From positions 1 through 11,091 of the forward strand of contig BOCB01000051.1 in the NCBI GenBank assembly GCA_026002695.1: a DNA stretch of 11,091 bases. Reading direction: 5' to 3'. Under the pieces are notes generated by a model, which was not told the origin of the DNA, made no database searches, and saw only the letters and a list, made by a program, of their open reading frames with translations. The stretch is from Synergistales bacterium. Lineage in GTDB: Bacteria; Synergistota; Synergistia; Synergistales; Synergistaceae. This document shows, in pieces, positions 1 to 7,286 of the stretch; within the stretch, counting starts at the first letter, position 1; every line of letters begins with the position of its first letter. A program made the position numbers and the translations under genes.

Positions 1-670
1 CCACGGCGGCGAGCGCCTTTATGTAACCGAGGAACAAATCACGGAAGTAGCCAATCACGAAGAAGCTCGCGGTAATCATCCCGCCTATGAGAATAAATAT
101 CGCTTCAAGCTCCACGACGAGTAAAGTTGTGGCAATCATGAAGCAGAGACAGTTAATGATGAATATCACGAACACCAAGCAGATATACGTGCCTACTTCC
201 CAGAAGTTCAGCCCGTTGGCGTAGCTCACAAGCGGCATGACCACATCATCAAAGAGCGAAAACAGCCCGCTGAAAGTTACGTCCTGCCCGCTTATCGCCC
301 CGCCTATCTTTCTAAGTGAGCTGACGATAAGACCCAACCTCATGGGCGCGTTCAGGAGCCAAACCAAAACCCCGACTATGAACGCGTATCGAACGAACAA
401 CGCGACAATCCCGTCGAGGGTTACGCCGCCGCTCAACGCTAAATCCTTAGCGCCGATGGCAAAGCCTATGATTGCGGTAATCGCCAATAGACTGACGGCT
501 ATCCCAGCCGCTTTCTCCAACCACCCGCTGCAAGCGTCGGATATTTGCCCGAAGAGCTCGGCCATAGCGACGTTGGCTATATCACCGAAGGCATACGCCG
601 GGGCGACAGAGCAACAACAGAGGACGATAGCGGCAGTCAGGATAAACACGGTTTTTCGGGAGGCGTTCAT
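1..670 (-). CDS. trbL: TrbL/VirB6-like channel protein, C-terminus cut by window edge
   Basis: This is a polytopic inner-membrane component of the mating channel. The frame is open from an ATG at 670-668 to the left edge, giving 223 residues. Translating the minus strand shows a signal-type N-terminus (TVFILTAAIVLCCCSVAPAYA, cleavage plausible after AYA). Hydrophobic segments follow at about residues 53-68 (IAVSLLAITAIIGFAIG), 85-98 and 160-210, the last including LVFVIFIINCLCFMIATTLL and IFILIGGMITASF. The sequence FRDLFLGYIKALAAV near the edge resembles the conserved loop of the TrbL/VirB6 family. It starts 6 nt after the trbJ stop, with GGGGAG 9 nt upstream, so it belongs to the trb operon. 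Family members usually have a variable C-terminal tail, which is not visible here. The family call is firm because of the combination of topology, loop and position. Confidence 0.85.
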   Translation of the reverse strand, partial: MNASRKTVFILTAAIVLCCCSVAPAYAFGDIANVAMAELFGQISDACSGWLEKAAGIAVSLLAITAIIGFAIGAKDLALSGGVTLDGIVALFVRYAFIVGVLVWLLNAPMRLGLIVSSLRKIGGAISGQDVTFSGLFSLFDDVVMPLVSYANGLNFWEVGTYICLVFVIFIINCLCFMIATTLLVVELEAIFILIGGMITASFFVIGYFRDLFLGYIKALAAV

Positions 671-676
671 CGAAAC

Positions 677-1471
677 CTACTCCCCGGCCAGCTTGTCGAT
701 GAGGTGCTCGTCCTTTATGTTCGCCTTGCTCGGAGGGGCGGGTTTCATGAATTGCTCCATGTGCCGCTGACCGAGGTCATTCCTCGCGCGCTCGGCCTCG
801 TAGACCGCGCCGCTCATCTGCGTTGCCATCATCTGGAGCTGACGGAGTTTCATTGCGTCCTGACCGAGGAAGGCGAGCAGCTCATTAGTTGCCTGCATGA
901 TTTGGTTTCGCCCCTTTGCCGAACTCGCTGACTGCTGTAATTCCTCCAACGCGGACGCGTCATTGCCAAGCTCGTTGAATACCTCGCTGACGCCCTCCAT
1001 AGTCGTGCGCACCGTCTCCATCTGAGTATCTATGACGCTTCTCGAAGCTGCGGCAAAATCATCTCCACCGGATAGATTCCCCATATCGGCGTAGCTTTTG
1101 AAGCGCCGTTCAAGCTCCGAGCCGAAATTCGACATGTTGTAGGCCAAACCTCTTGTCTTGCCTATAACGTCCTGAACCTTCGAGTAAACGCCCTGCACGT
1201 CCTTGAAGATTTGCTTCGGCAGCGCAAGCGTGTTAAGCGCCATGTCCTGTATCATGGTTATCTGGTTGGTTATTTGCGTTACCTGATTGGTAATCTGCGT
1301 TATCTGGTTTGTAACCTGTTTGACCGACTCCTCGACCTGCTTAATCAGCTCGGCGTTGTTGGCCATCTGCGTCCATTCGGTAGCGCCGCCAGTCAAGCCG
1401 CCGCCACCTGCATAGGCCGCGGACGAAACACTTAAAACGCATATCACAGCGATAACTTTAACCGCCTTCAT
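677..1471 (-). CDS. trbJ: TrbJ/VirB5-like periplasmic conjugation protein
   Basis: A 264-residue secreted protein, expected to act in the periplasm or at the pilus tip as the VirB5-type minor component of the transfer system. Residues 1-21 form a Sec signal peptide ending in SSAAYA before a glycine run. The motif TEWTQMANNAELIKQV (31-46) is typical of TrbJ N-termini. Residues 52-72 hold three consecutive heptads of the type Q-I/V-T-N-Q-I/V-T, followed by long, mostly helical sequence. The C-terminus is charged and proline-containing (KPAPPSK). The ATG overlaps the trbE stop (ATGA), and GGGGAGG lies 7 nt upstream, so translation is probably coupled to trbE. TrbJ proteins diverge strongly in sequence, so the call rests on the N-terminal motif, the signal peptide, the helical composition and the position between trbE and trbL. 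Confidence 0.85.
   Translation of the reverse strand: MKAVKVIAVICVLSVSSAAYAGGGGLTGGATEWTQMANNAELIKQVEESVKQVTNQITQITNQVTQITNQITMIQDMALNTLALPKQIFKDVQGVYSKVQDVIGKTRGLAYNMSNFGSELERRFKSYADMGNLSGGDDFAAASRSVIDTQMETVRTTMEGVSEVFNELGNDASALEELQQSASSAKGRNQIMQATNELLAFLGQDAMKLRQLQMMATQMSGAVYEAERARNDLGQRHMEQFMKPAPPSKANIKDEHLIDKLAGE
1256..1318 (-). repeat. Three 21 bp tandem repeats inside trbJ (heptad repeat)
   Basis: Three direct 21 bp units encode QVTNQIT, QITNQVT and QITNQIT (trbJ residues 52-72). The third positions of the codons differ between copies (for example cag/caa, att/ata and acc/acg). This points to an old duplication kept by protein-level selection rather than a recent slippage event. The heptad pattern with I/V at regular spacing suggests an extended helix or coiled coil. 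Confidence 0.8.
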
Positions 1472-4026
1472 ATCAGCGCCTCCCCTTTGTCGAGCGATAT
1501 GTTCTCTTTCCGCTCTTCGTACCTTTCAAGCCACAAATCTCCCCAATCCTCAAGATTGCGGGACTTGAGCCAAAACGCGGGCCATTTCTCGCCATGCTCC
1601 TTTTGCAATACCCGAATAGCCTTCAAATCATCCTTATTTGACGCGCCGATGAAAGAGAGCGAAACGGGAGCGAGCCCCAAATCAAACAGCCGATAGCTGC
1701 GCGAATTGGGAGCGGCATAGTAATAGTGACGTTTGGCAATAGCAGTGGATATGAGCCCCACCTGTTTGCGGTTCAAGCCGAGATTGCCCATGTAAAGTTC
1801 CTTCAATTCGTCATTCATTGCAGACGGATTAGGAAGCAAAATTCTTGTGAAGCAGCTTTCAAGAATGGTCTGCCGTATCGGTGAGTTGATTACGTCGGAT
1901 AAATTCTGCGTGGCCAGAATGACCGCGCAGTTCTTCTTGCGAAGAACCAACAGCCACTCCTTTATCTTCTGCTGAAACATCTCATGCGAGAGAGCCAGCC
2001 ACGCCTCGTCAATGATTATCAGCGACGGAGGATTGTGTTTAGCCTCCACGGTCGCGTCAAGCCGCTTCTCAATTTCGTTGAACAGAAACAGAAAAATCGG
2101 CATGACGAGCTTCACGTCCATTTGGAACACATGGTCAAGCTCAAAGACGGTGAAGTTCCTATACCGTATGTCGTTCGAACTTCCGTCCAAAAGCAGACCG
2201 CCGGGGCTGTCACCGGTGTAGTAATCCAGATACTTGCGTATCTCCATATCCTGCACGGTATACGTGAAGTTGGTCAGTGTCCGCATTGAGGCGTCAGTAG
2301 TAGTCTCGGCCATAGTCTGCAACGCGGAGCTTATAAGCCCTCTTTCGTCCGGCGTCGGCGGGCTTCCCTTTGACAGGACTATCGCCGCCTCTATCCACTC
2401 CTGCGCGTTCATCCTCTCCATAGGCGTGTCGATGGCCGCAAGCGGGCAGAAGCGAAGCCTCGAATCCTCAGCTCCAATGTCGTAGTGAGCAGAGTCGATG
2501 CACGATGAAACAAGGGGAAACATACTATATCCTTTGTCGAAGGCAAAAATCCTCGCGCCCTCGTACCGCTCAAACTGTGAGGCTATGGCGGCGAGAAGAG
2601 TGGACTTGCCGGAACCTGTCGGGCCGAGAATGAGCGTGTGGCCTACATCGCCGTCGTGGAGATTGAGTCTGAACGGAGTTGAACCAACGGACGCTGCTTG
2701 CAGAAGCGCCGGGCTTTTCGGAGGGAAGTGTCCTGACGGGCAAAATTCCTCGCCCGTCCAGTCCGTCGTTGTGGGGATTATGTCGGCGTAGCTGAGACTT
2801 GAAATCATTGGGCGTCGTATATTCTCGTACCCGTGTCCGGGAAGGGAGCCTATAAACGCCTCCATGCCGTTGCGTTTCTCCACACGAGCGTTGAAACCTT
2901 TGAACTCAAAGACCTTTACGACCTCCCGCGCTCGCTCCTCTAACTCCTCCGTATCGTTGCCACGGATTATGACTGTACACGTGTGGTGGCCGTAACAGAC
3001 ATCACCGCTGTCGAGCGGTTGTGTCGCCTCGTCTATGTCGGCCACCATATTGGCGGCGTCGAGGTTCACGGGCGCGTCAATACGTCCGAAAATCTGTGCG
3101 ATAAAGCTCTGCCTCTTCTGGAACCAACGCTTGCGGAGACTGATGAACAGCCTTGAAGCGTCCATAAAGTCGGTGAAAATGAACCTGTTCGAGACGCGAA
3201 GTTCGAAGGGCAACAGGGATAACGAGTGCAAAATCCCCGGATAACAGCCCTGCGGATACCCCATGACTGAAACGGCCATAACGTGACTGCCGTCATAGGT
3301 CAGCGGCGTACCGACGAGCATATCCCGCGCCAACATAGTGTCTAAATACGTCGGAGCGGGAATCGGCAAACGAACAGGATGCCAGCGTCCGTTTATGACT
3401 TGGTTCAGCGCCTGCAAAAGCTCCGCGTTTATCATGTCCTCGCCGTCGTTGGACTTCACCATTGAGAGCTTCATGCGCTTCAAGCGTATCTGACGGCTTG
3501 CGGTGAGCGATGTTTCAAGCTCATCCAATTTGTCCTCGAAGAGTTTCAGCCGCTTCTCGCCGTCATCGCGGAACTCCGTCTCAGTCTCGCCCATGACCAT
3601 ATCGGCTAATTTCTTTGCCTTGCGAGACTGCGCTAATACCGGCGGCAGATATGTAAAAAAGAGCGCTATCTTCGTCTCGAAATGCCGTCCCTCCTGTTGA
3701 TGAAAGTAGCGGCGTTCGAGGTCTATGAGGATATTCGTAGGTTCACGAAAAAATCCCTCCGGGTAGCCCTCGGCGGGTTTGCGTATCATCTCCACATGCA
3801 ACATCCACCCGCTGCCGAGCCGCATTACAGCGCTGCTGATATATGCGGATAATGCCTCCACCTCTTCCTTGGTTGCCGATTCCAAATCCGGCCCCGTGTA
3901 CCAAAAACCCGCCATGAGCGAGCCATTCTTCATTTCTATAATGCCTTCGCTCACAAGCGTCTGATACAGCAGTAAGTCCGAAAAACCAATCTCATGTTTT
4001 GTCTTCATCGCGTTTTTCACGCTCAT
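1468..4026 (-). CDS. trbE: TrbE/VirB4 conjugative transfer ATPase
   Basis: This is the large cytoplasmic ATPase that powers assembly of the conjugative pilus and channel. It has about 852 residues, the normal size for TrbE/VirB4. Counting from the longer possible start at 4032, the Walker A motif GPTGSGKST is at 470-478, Walker B LIIIDEAW at 671-678, and the conserved ATQN of VirB4 proteins at 707-710. The N-terminal half carries the CagE/TrbE/VirB4 domain. I chose the ATG at 4026 rather than the one at 4032. The only Shine-Dalgarno match, GAGG at 4035-4038, is 8 nt from the former and only 2 nt from the latter. The 4026 start also gives the same 4-base ATGA overlap with trbD that trbJ has with trbE. 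The stop at 1468-1470 overlaps the trbJ start. The ATPase motifs are all intact. Confidence 0.97.
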   Translation of the reverse strand: MSVKNAMKTKHEIGFSDLLLYQTLVSEGIIEMKNGSLMAGFWYTGPDLESATKEEVEALSAYISSAVMRLGSGWMLHVEMIRKPAEGYPEGFFREPTNILIDLERRYFHQQEGRHFETKIALFFTYLPPVLAQSRKAKKLADMVMGETETEFRDDGEKRLKLFEDKLDELETSLTASRQIRLKRMKLSMVKSNDGEDMINAELLQALNQVINGRWHPVRLPIPAPTYLDTMLARDMLVGTPLTYDGSHVMAVSVMGYPQGCYPGILHSLSLLPFELRVSNRFIFTDFMDASRLFISLRKRWFQKRQSFIAQIFGRIDAPVNLDAANMVADIDEATQPLDSGDVCYGHHTCTVIIRGNDTEELEERAREVVKVFEFKGFNARVEKRNGMEAFIGSLPGHGYENIRRPMISSLSYADIIPTTTDWTGEEFCPSGHFPPKSPALLQAASVGSTPFRLNLHDGDVGHTLILGPTGSGKSTLLAAIASQFERYEGARIFAFDKGYSMFPLVSSCIDSAHYDIGAEDSRLRFCPLAAIDTPMERMNAQEWIEAAIVLSKGSPPTPDERGLISSALQTMAETTTDASMRTLTNFTYTVQDMEIRKYLDYYTGDSPGGLLLDGSSNDIRYRNFTVFELDHVFQMDVKLVMPIFLFLFNEIEKRLDATVEAKHNPPSLIIIDEAWLALSHEMFQQKIKEWLLVLRKKNCAVILATQNLSDVINSPIRQTILESCFTRILLPNPSAMNDELKELYMGNLGLNRKQVGLISTAIAKRHYYYAAPNSRSYRLFDLGLAPVSLSFIGASNKDDLKAIRVLQKEHGEKWPAFWLKSRNLEDWGDLWLERYEERKENISLDKGEALI

Positions 4027-4349
4027 TGCCATCGCCTCGCTTTCTGCGGATTTTTATACCCCGCTGTGCTTACAGCCGGATATTCGGCGCGGTATTGCGT
4101 GCTTCTGCGGAATATGTCGCTCATCTGCGAGTCTGTCTTGGCCATGTGAACAAGCCCTTCACGCCCTCCCAGAAAGAGCAATACGGCCAGCAGCATATTG
4201 ATGTAGTTCTTCGTCATCAGCCCTCCGGGGCCCGCGAGTAACGTAACCACCATGCAGAGCATGAGGAACAGAACCCTGTCGCAGCCCATGAGTAAAAGCG
4301 GTCTTGTCAGGCTTCTGTGTATCGGTATAATCCTGAGCTGCTCGTCCAT
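4023..4349 (-). CDS. trbD: TrbD/VirB3-like inner-membrane protein
   Basis: A 108-residue small membrane protein that normally works with the VirB4/TrbE ATPase at the base of the channel. The N-terminal motif IPIHRSLTRPLLLMGCDR (8-25) is the typical VirB3/TrbD signature: a His-Arg-Ser-Leu and Arg-Pro pair just before the first membrane segment. Two hydrophobic stretches follow at about 26-40 and 48-61, then a basic cytoplasmic tail. The ATG is separated from the trbC stop by 1 nt, and the stop overlaps the trbE start. Size, topology and position between trbC and trbE all agree with the family. Confidence 0.93.
   Translation of the reverse strand: MDEQLRIIPIHRSLTRPLLLMGCDRVLFLMLCMVVTLLAGPGGLMTKNYINMLLAVLLFLGGREGLVHMAKTDSQMSDIFRRSTQYRAEYPAVSTAGYKNPQKARRWQ
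4035..4038 (-). promoter_or_regulatory. Ribosome binding site that decides the trbE start
   Basis: GAGG on the minus strand lies 8 nt before the ATG at 4026 and 2 nt before the upstream in-frame ATG at 4032. An 8 nt spacing is shared by several genes in this window (trbB, trbC, traL, traK, traJ, ardC-like), so 4026 is the better start. Confidence 0.6.
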
Positions 4350-4350
4350 A

Positions 4351-4671
4351 TCAGCAGATTAGGGCGCTTTGCAGACCGAACATCGAGAGGACTGTCGGAG
4401 CCGCGCCGAGCATACCGGCGAGTATCGCCGAGAGCGCCACCCACTTGACCCACCCGCCGAGTTCCGAGCCGACAAAGGCGATCGCGCAAAAACCGCAGAC
4501 AATCATAAAAAGTCCAAGCGAAAACGCCACGGGGCCTGTTAAAGAATCCGCGAGCTGTTTCAACGCCGAATCCCACGGGAATTTCGTTGACGTGTTCGCC
4601 TCCGCTGTTTGGGTGAGCGCAAGAACGAACACCGATACTGCGCCTGAGATGAGTATTTTCTTTCCGAACAT
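4351..4671 (-). CDS. trbC: TrbC/VirB2-like conjugative prepilin
   Basis: A 106-residue precursor of the major pilus subunit. A signal peptide (KKILISGAVSVFVLALTQT) is followed by a plausible cleavage site after AEA at residue 25. The mature part begins with a short polar stretch containing FPWDSALKQLADSLTGPVA, a motif common to TrbC/VirB2 pilins. Two hydrophobic helices follow at about 47-68 and 76-94. A strong ribosome binding site, AAAGGAGG, lies 8 nt upstream. The gap of 48 bp from trbB is the largest inside the trb cluster. RP4 TrbC is cyclised after maturation by TraF. No TraF-like peptidase lies in this window, so whether this pilin is cyclised cannot be judged here. Confidence 0.93.
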   Translation of the reverse strand: MFGKKILISGAVSVFVLALTQTAEANTSTKFPWDSALKQLADSLTGPVAFSLGLFMIVCGFCAIAFVGSELGGWVKWVALSAILAGMLGAAPTVLSMFGLQSALIC

Positions 4672-4719
4672 GATTTTTGCCTCCTTTGAAACGCTTATTT
4701 GAAGTGTTTAACTGCATAT

Positions 4720-5712
4720 TTATCCGTTTTTGTGCCTGTTTACTTCGCTCGATTCATAGACCGTCTCATATACGTACTCTCCCCCTTTGTATCCGGTAAC
4801 TCGGATGATCTCCGTTACCTGCCGTCCAACCTTCCCGAACTCCTGCATATAGACGACGATGTGAACCGCCTCCGCTATGAGCGCTGACATTGGTGTTACG
4901 CTCACCTCCGCGATTAACTGCTCCAAACGTAAAAGCGCGGCCGGAGCGTTGTTTGCGTGTACCGTGGCCAATCCTCCGGGGTGTCCGGTGTTCCAGGATT
5001 TCAATAGGTCAAGGCTCTCACCCCCTCTCACCTCTCCGATGATTATTCTGTCCGGCCTGTAGCGCATGGCCGTTTTCAGCAGTTTCTGCATGGGTACTTC
5101 CTCCGTAGCCACAAAGTTCTGCTTGTTCGTCGTGGCGCATTGGATTTCCTGCGTGTCCTCGATAATGAGGAGCCTGTCCTGCGGGGCAATAGCTAAAAGT
5201 TCACGTATTAAAGCGTTCACGAATGTCGTTTTCCCTGATGAAGTTCCGCCGGCGACGAGGATGTTCTTAGCGTCTCGGATGTTGTCCCTTAAATATTCCG
5301 CCCCCTCTTGCGGTATGCGCCTTTCGTCCACGTACTTCGAGAGGGGGAATATGGCCGAGGCGTGTTTGCGTATGCTGACCGACGGGCCGTCCGGTGTAAC
5401 GGGGGGAACCGTACCCTCGACACGGGAGCCGTCGAGGGGCAGTCTACCGCTGAGGACGGGCGTCGTTTCGTTCAGCTCTGTTCCGTTCATTGCGGCGATG
5501 GTTCCGAGTGCCGCCGTGAGCTTTTCCGCAGCTATGGTCTTTCCCGTGTCATAGAGGCGTTTCTCCTTTTCCTCAAGCCAGATATGACCGTCCGAATTGA
5601 CGCAGATTTCAATAACGTCGGGGTTCTCCAAAGCCATGACGACATATAAGCCAAATTCACATTTGAGCTTGCTGTCCAATCTTTCTAATTGTTCCCGCGT
5701 TTCAAACGGCAA
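4720..5712 (-). CDS. trbB: TrbB/VirB11-family traffic ATPase
   Basis: A 330-residue hexameric cytoplasmic ATPase that drives pilus assembly and substrate transfer. All four hallmark boxes are present: Walker A GGTSSGKTT (155-163), the Asp box LLIIEDTQEI (181-190), Walker B DRIIIGEVRGGE (221-232) and the His box GHPGGLATVHANN (243-255). The length matches RP4 TrbB (about 320 residues). No in-frame ATG lies just upstream. The start is taken as TTG at 5712-5710, with GAGGTG 8 nt before it. It is the first gene of the trb cluster and follows two hairpin terminators, so it probably has its own promoter. The rare TTG start may keep the dose of the first gene low. Confidence 0.96.
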   Translation of the reverse strand: MPFETREQLERLDSKLKCEFGLYVVMALENPDVIEICVNSDGHIWLEEKEKRLYDTGKTIAAEKLTAALGTIAAMNGTELNETTPVLSGRLPLDGSRVEGTVPPVTPDGPSVSIRKHASAIFPLSKYVDERRIPQEGAEYLRDNIRDAKNILVAGGTSSGKTTFVNALIRELLAIAPQDRLLIIEDTQEIQCATTNKQNFVATEEVPMQKLLKTAMRYRPDRIIIGEVRGGESLDLLKSWNTGHPGGLATVHANNAPAALLRLEQLIAEVSVTPMSALIAEAVHIVVYMQEFGKVGRQVTEIIRVTGYKGGEYVYETVYESSEVNRHKNG

Positions 5713-5783
5713 TGTATCACCACCTCGGTCTGTGCATTTCTCTTATAAGATTAAGGCGGGGGCGAAGGAGGATGTACAAAATG
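5713..5783 (-). promoter_or_regulatory. Leader and probable promoter region of the trb operon
   Basis: These 71 bp lie between the bidirectional hairpin and the trbB start. An AT-rich stretch on the minus strand (TTAATCTTATAAGAG, about 5740-5754) could supply a -10 element (TATAAG). TTGTAC near 5772-5777 resembles a -35 box, but its spacing to either -10 option (19 bp or more) is too long for a convincing sigma70 promoter. The assignment therefore rests mainly on the terminators upstream. Confidence 0.3.
5721..5726 (-). promoter_or_regulatory. Ribosome binding site for the TTG start of trbB
   Basis: GAGGTG on the minus strand is placed 8 nt before the TTG at 5712. No ATG or GTG in the correct frame has comparable spacing, so this site fixes the start. 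Confidence 0.65.
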
Positions 5784-5817
5784 AAAAGCAGCGCGTCTTT
5801 TTCAACGCGCCGCTTTT
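5784..5817. terminator. Bidirectional rho-independent terminator between traM-like gene and trbB
   Basis: The arms 5788-5796 and 5805-5813 (GCAGCGCGT / ACGCGCCGC) enclose an 8 nt loop and are flanked by A4 on one side and T5 on the other. One pair is an A-C mismatch in plus-strand RNA but a G-U pair in minus-strand RNA. The hairpin is therefore stronger for transcripts coming from traK-traL-traM, which end in TTTTCATTTT. Confidence 0.75.
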
Positions 5818-5818
5818 T

Positions 5819-5889
5819 GCTTCGAGAACTCGGTTCCCCTTTAGAGGGAGTACGATGTCTATGGGGACAGGGAATTTTGAAAAATTATC
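5819..5889. other. Spacer between the two terminators, no gene recognised
   Basis: This stretch carries two small palindromes, CGAGAACTCG at 5823-5832 and CCCT-TTAG-AGGG at about 5837-5848, and a run reading TATGGGGACAGGGAATTTTG at 5860-5879. I recognise no gene in it. It may be worn intergenic repeat sequence. Confidence 0.35.
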
Positions 5890-5918
5890 CTAATGGGGCA
5901 ATCCGTTTACCCCATTAG
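5890..5918 (-). terminator. Hairpin terminator containing the traM-like stop codon
   Basis: A perfect 9 bp inverted repeat (CTAATGGGG at 5890-5898, CCCCATTAG at 5910-5918) with an 11 nt loop. On the minus strand it is followed by GATAATTTTTC, a T-rich tail expected of intrinsic termination. The TAA stop of the traM-like gene (5917-5915) lies inside the first arm, so ribosomes finishing that gene would overlap the hairpin. Confidence 0.7.
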
Positions 5919-6532
5919 AGCAAAAACACCAAAAGCCCTCCCAGAAGAAAAACCTGAAATCCAAGAAATGCCTTGTAGAGTTTTGACTTGCGTATCATCT
6001 CCCAATAGTCGCTTGCCCAGAAGAACAAATACGCCGAGCCGCACAAAAATAAACTCCAGCCTCCCGGAAGCAGGAGAAGCGTCTCCAGAGCACTGCCGGA
6101 CGGAGCCGCCGCGAGAATGTTATACCGCCCAAGCCAGTACGCGAGCGTCGCCATTATGCAGAGTAAGGCAAGCGATACCACATGCCCGCGAATCTCGTAA
6201 TGTTCCTTTACAGAAGAGAGAATGCTTTGAGCCTGAAACGCTATCCTGTCGCCCATATCCGCGCCTATTGTGCTCGCTCCCTCGCCGAGAATTTGCTCTA
6301 CCGAGCTTCCGAGCGTATCGTTCAACCGCTTTTCAAGTTCTGCCATCTCGTCAAAACGCTTCTTCATGACGTCCTCGTGGAGCTTAAAGACGAAAAGCAA
6401 GTGCAGAAAGCTCTGAACGCTGTTCATGCCGAGCGCGTCCGAGATTCTGTATATCTCGTTCTTCTCCTCCTCTGTCATCGGACGTTTCAGAACCACCTCG
6501 GCGAGGGAACTCATCTGATCGTCGAGGTTCAT
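5915..6532 (-). CDS. TraM-like transfer-module membrane protein
   Basis: A 205-residue protein in the position held by traM in IncP plasmids (traK-traL-traM). Residues 1-115 are soluble and largely helical, with a probable coiled coil at about 55-72 (KKRFDEMAELEKRLNDTL). The rest holds three hydrophobic segments, at about 117-134, 150-172 and 186-205, and the chain ends on the last one. This suggests a membrane-anchored protein with a cytoplasmic N-terminal domain. The ATG overlaps the traL-like stop in an ATGA, so the two are translationally coupled. RP4 TraM is shorter (about 145 residues) and its function is not settled. I cannot show homology from sequence alone, so the name rests on position and general layout. 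Confidence 0.55.
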   Translation of the reverse strand: MNLDDQMSSLAEVVLKRPMTEEEKNEIYRISDALGMNSVQSFLHLLFVFKLHEDVMKKRFDEMAELEKRLNDTLGSSVEQILGEGASTIGADMGDRIAFQAQSILSSVKEHYEIRGHVVSLALLCIMATLAYWLGRYNILAAAPSGSALETLLLLPGGWSLFLCGSAYLFFWASDYWEMIRKSKLYKAFLGFQVFLLGGLLVFLL

Positions 6533-7269
6533 ATGGCTTCATCTCCGTCCGGTTCAGTATTTACAGACAGCTCGCATATTTCATCGAACATCTTGTAAGC
6601 TCTGTTACGCCACGACAGAAAGCTCTGACCCGCGAACGCGCCGAGGCTCTCAACTGTTTCGGGTATGGTTTTGCCGCCGGTGTAGAAATCATCGGCGATT
6701 ATGTCCGCGAGAGCCGGGAAATTAAAGGTTTCTAATATCCGAGCGTCCAAAGAATGTTTATCCGACAAATATTTCTCGTACAGCGCAAAGTCCTCCGGCT
6801 CCCCGAAATAGCAGTTGCGAATGGGGAAAATATGCCCAAACGAAATGTATTCGAGAAAATCCTCCAGAAGCAGGACGGAATCCTTTTGACGGTTAAGCGG
6901 CCAGAGGGTAACAAGGTCGTAGTTGATTTGACCGCTCTCCAAGACTGAGTTGAAATCCTGTCCGTGCTTACGCACGCCCAGAGTGCTCCTCGCAGCGCTG
7001 TTTATGACGAAGAGCGTGTCGGACGTGTTTTCCATAACACCGGCCATTCGTATCCAATCCTTCTCATCCTCATCGAGAATGGCTGTCGTTACAGGTATCT
7101 TGTTCTTATAAACCCTTCCGACATCCGGGTTACTCTCGTCAGTCTCTATAAGATGGATTGTCTTCTGCTCTCCGTATTTGTCGATTAAGAACTGAATGAG
7201 CGTGAGTGAAACCATGCTCTTACCGACCCCGCCCTTGCCGCCGCCTACATAAAAAATCGTATCCTTCAT
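6529..7269 (-). CDS. traL: TraL-like ParA/MinD-family ATPase
   Basis: A 246-residue P-loop ATPase. The deviant Walker A GGGKGGVGKS (residues 9-18, with the signature lysine near its start) is characteristic of the ParA/MinD/Soj class. An acidic segment ETDESNPDV (42-50) follows, in the switch position, with a Trp-Pro loop WPLNRQKDS at 123-131. RP4 TraL (about 241 residues) has the same P-loop at the N-terminus and also sits between traK and traM. Its role in transfer is poorly defined, but positioning of the relaxosome is a reasonable idea for this ATPase class. AAAGGGG lies 8 nt before the ATG. The gene is 17 bp from the traK-like gene and overlaps the traM-like gene by 4 bases. It is less likely to be a plasmid-partition ParA, because no parB or parS-like partner adjoins it. 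Confidence 0.8.
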   Translation of the reverse strand: MKDTIFYVGGGKGGVGKSMVSLTLIQFLIDKYGEQKTIHLIETDESNPDVGRVYKNKIPVTTAILDEDEKDWIRMAGVMENTSDTLFVINSAARSTLGVRKHGQDFNSVLESGQINYDLVTLWPLNRQKDSVLLLEDFLEYISFGHIFPIRNCYFGEPEDFALYEKYLSDKHSLDARILETFNFPALADIIADDFYTGGKTIPETVESLGAFAGQSFLSWRNRAYKMFDEICELSVNTEPDGDEAI

Positions 7270-7286
7270 AACTCATACCCCTTTCG

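Noticed and set aside
237..770. A 177-codon plus-strand frame opposite trbL
   Set aside because: It lies antisense to a convincing TrbL frame and crosses the trbL-trbJ junction. Its composition is that of a shadow frame.
4307..4717. A 136-codon minus-strand frame overlapping trbC in another frame
   Set aside because: The overlapping trbC frame has a signal peptide, pilin helices and a perfect ribosome binding site. This one has an Arg-rich composition typical of a shadow.
5781..5918. A 45-codon plus-strand frame with AAGGAGG 9 nt before an ATG at 5781
   Set aside because: It runs through both terminator hairpins, its sequence resembles no family and it is basic without clear structure. Its apparent ribosome binding site is probably chance in a G-rich stretch.
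6529..7269. traL-like ATPase read as a plasmid partition ParA
   Set aside because: No ParB-like gene or parS-like repeats adjoin it, and it is embedded between traK-like and traM-like genes as TraL is in IncP plasmids.
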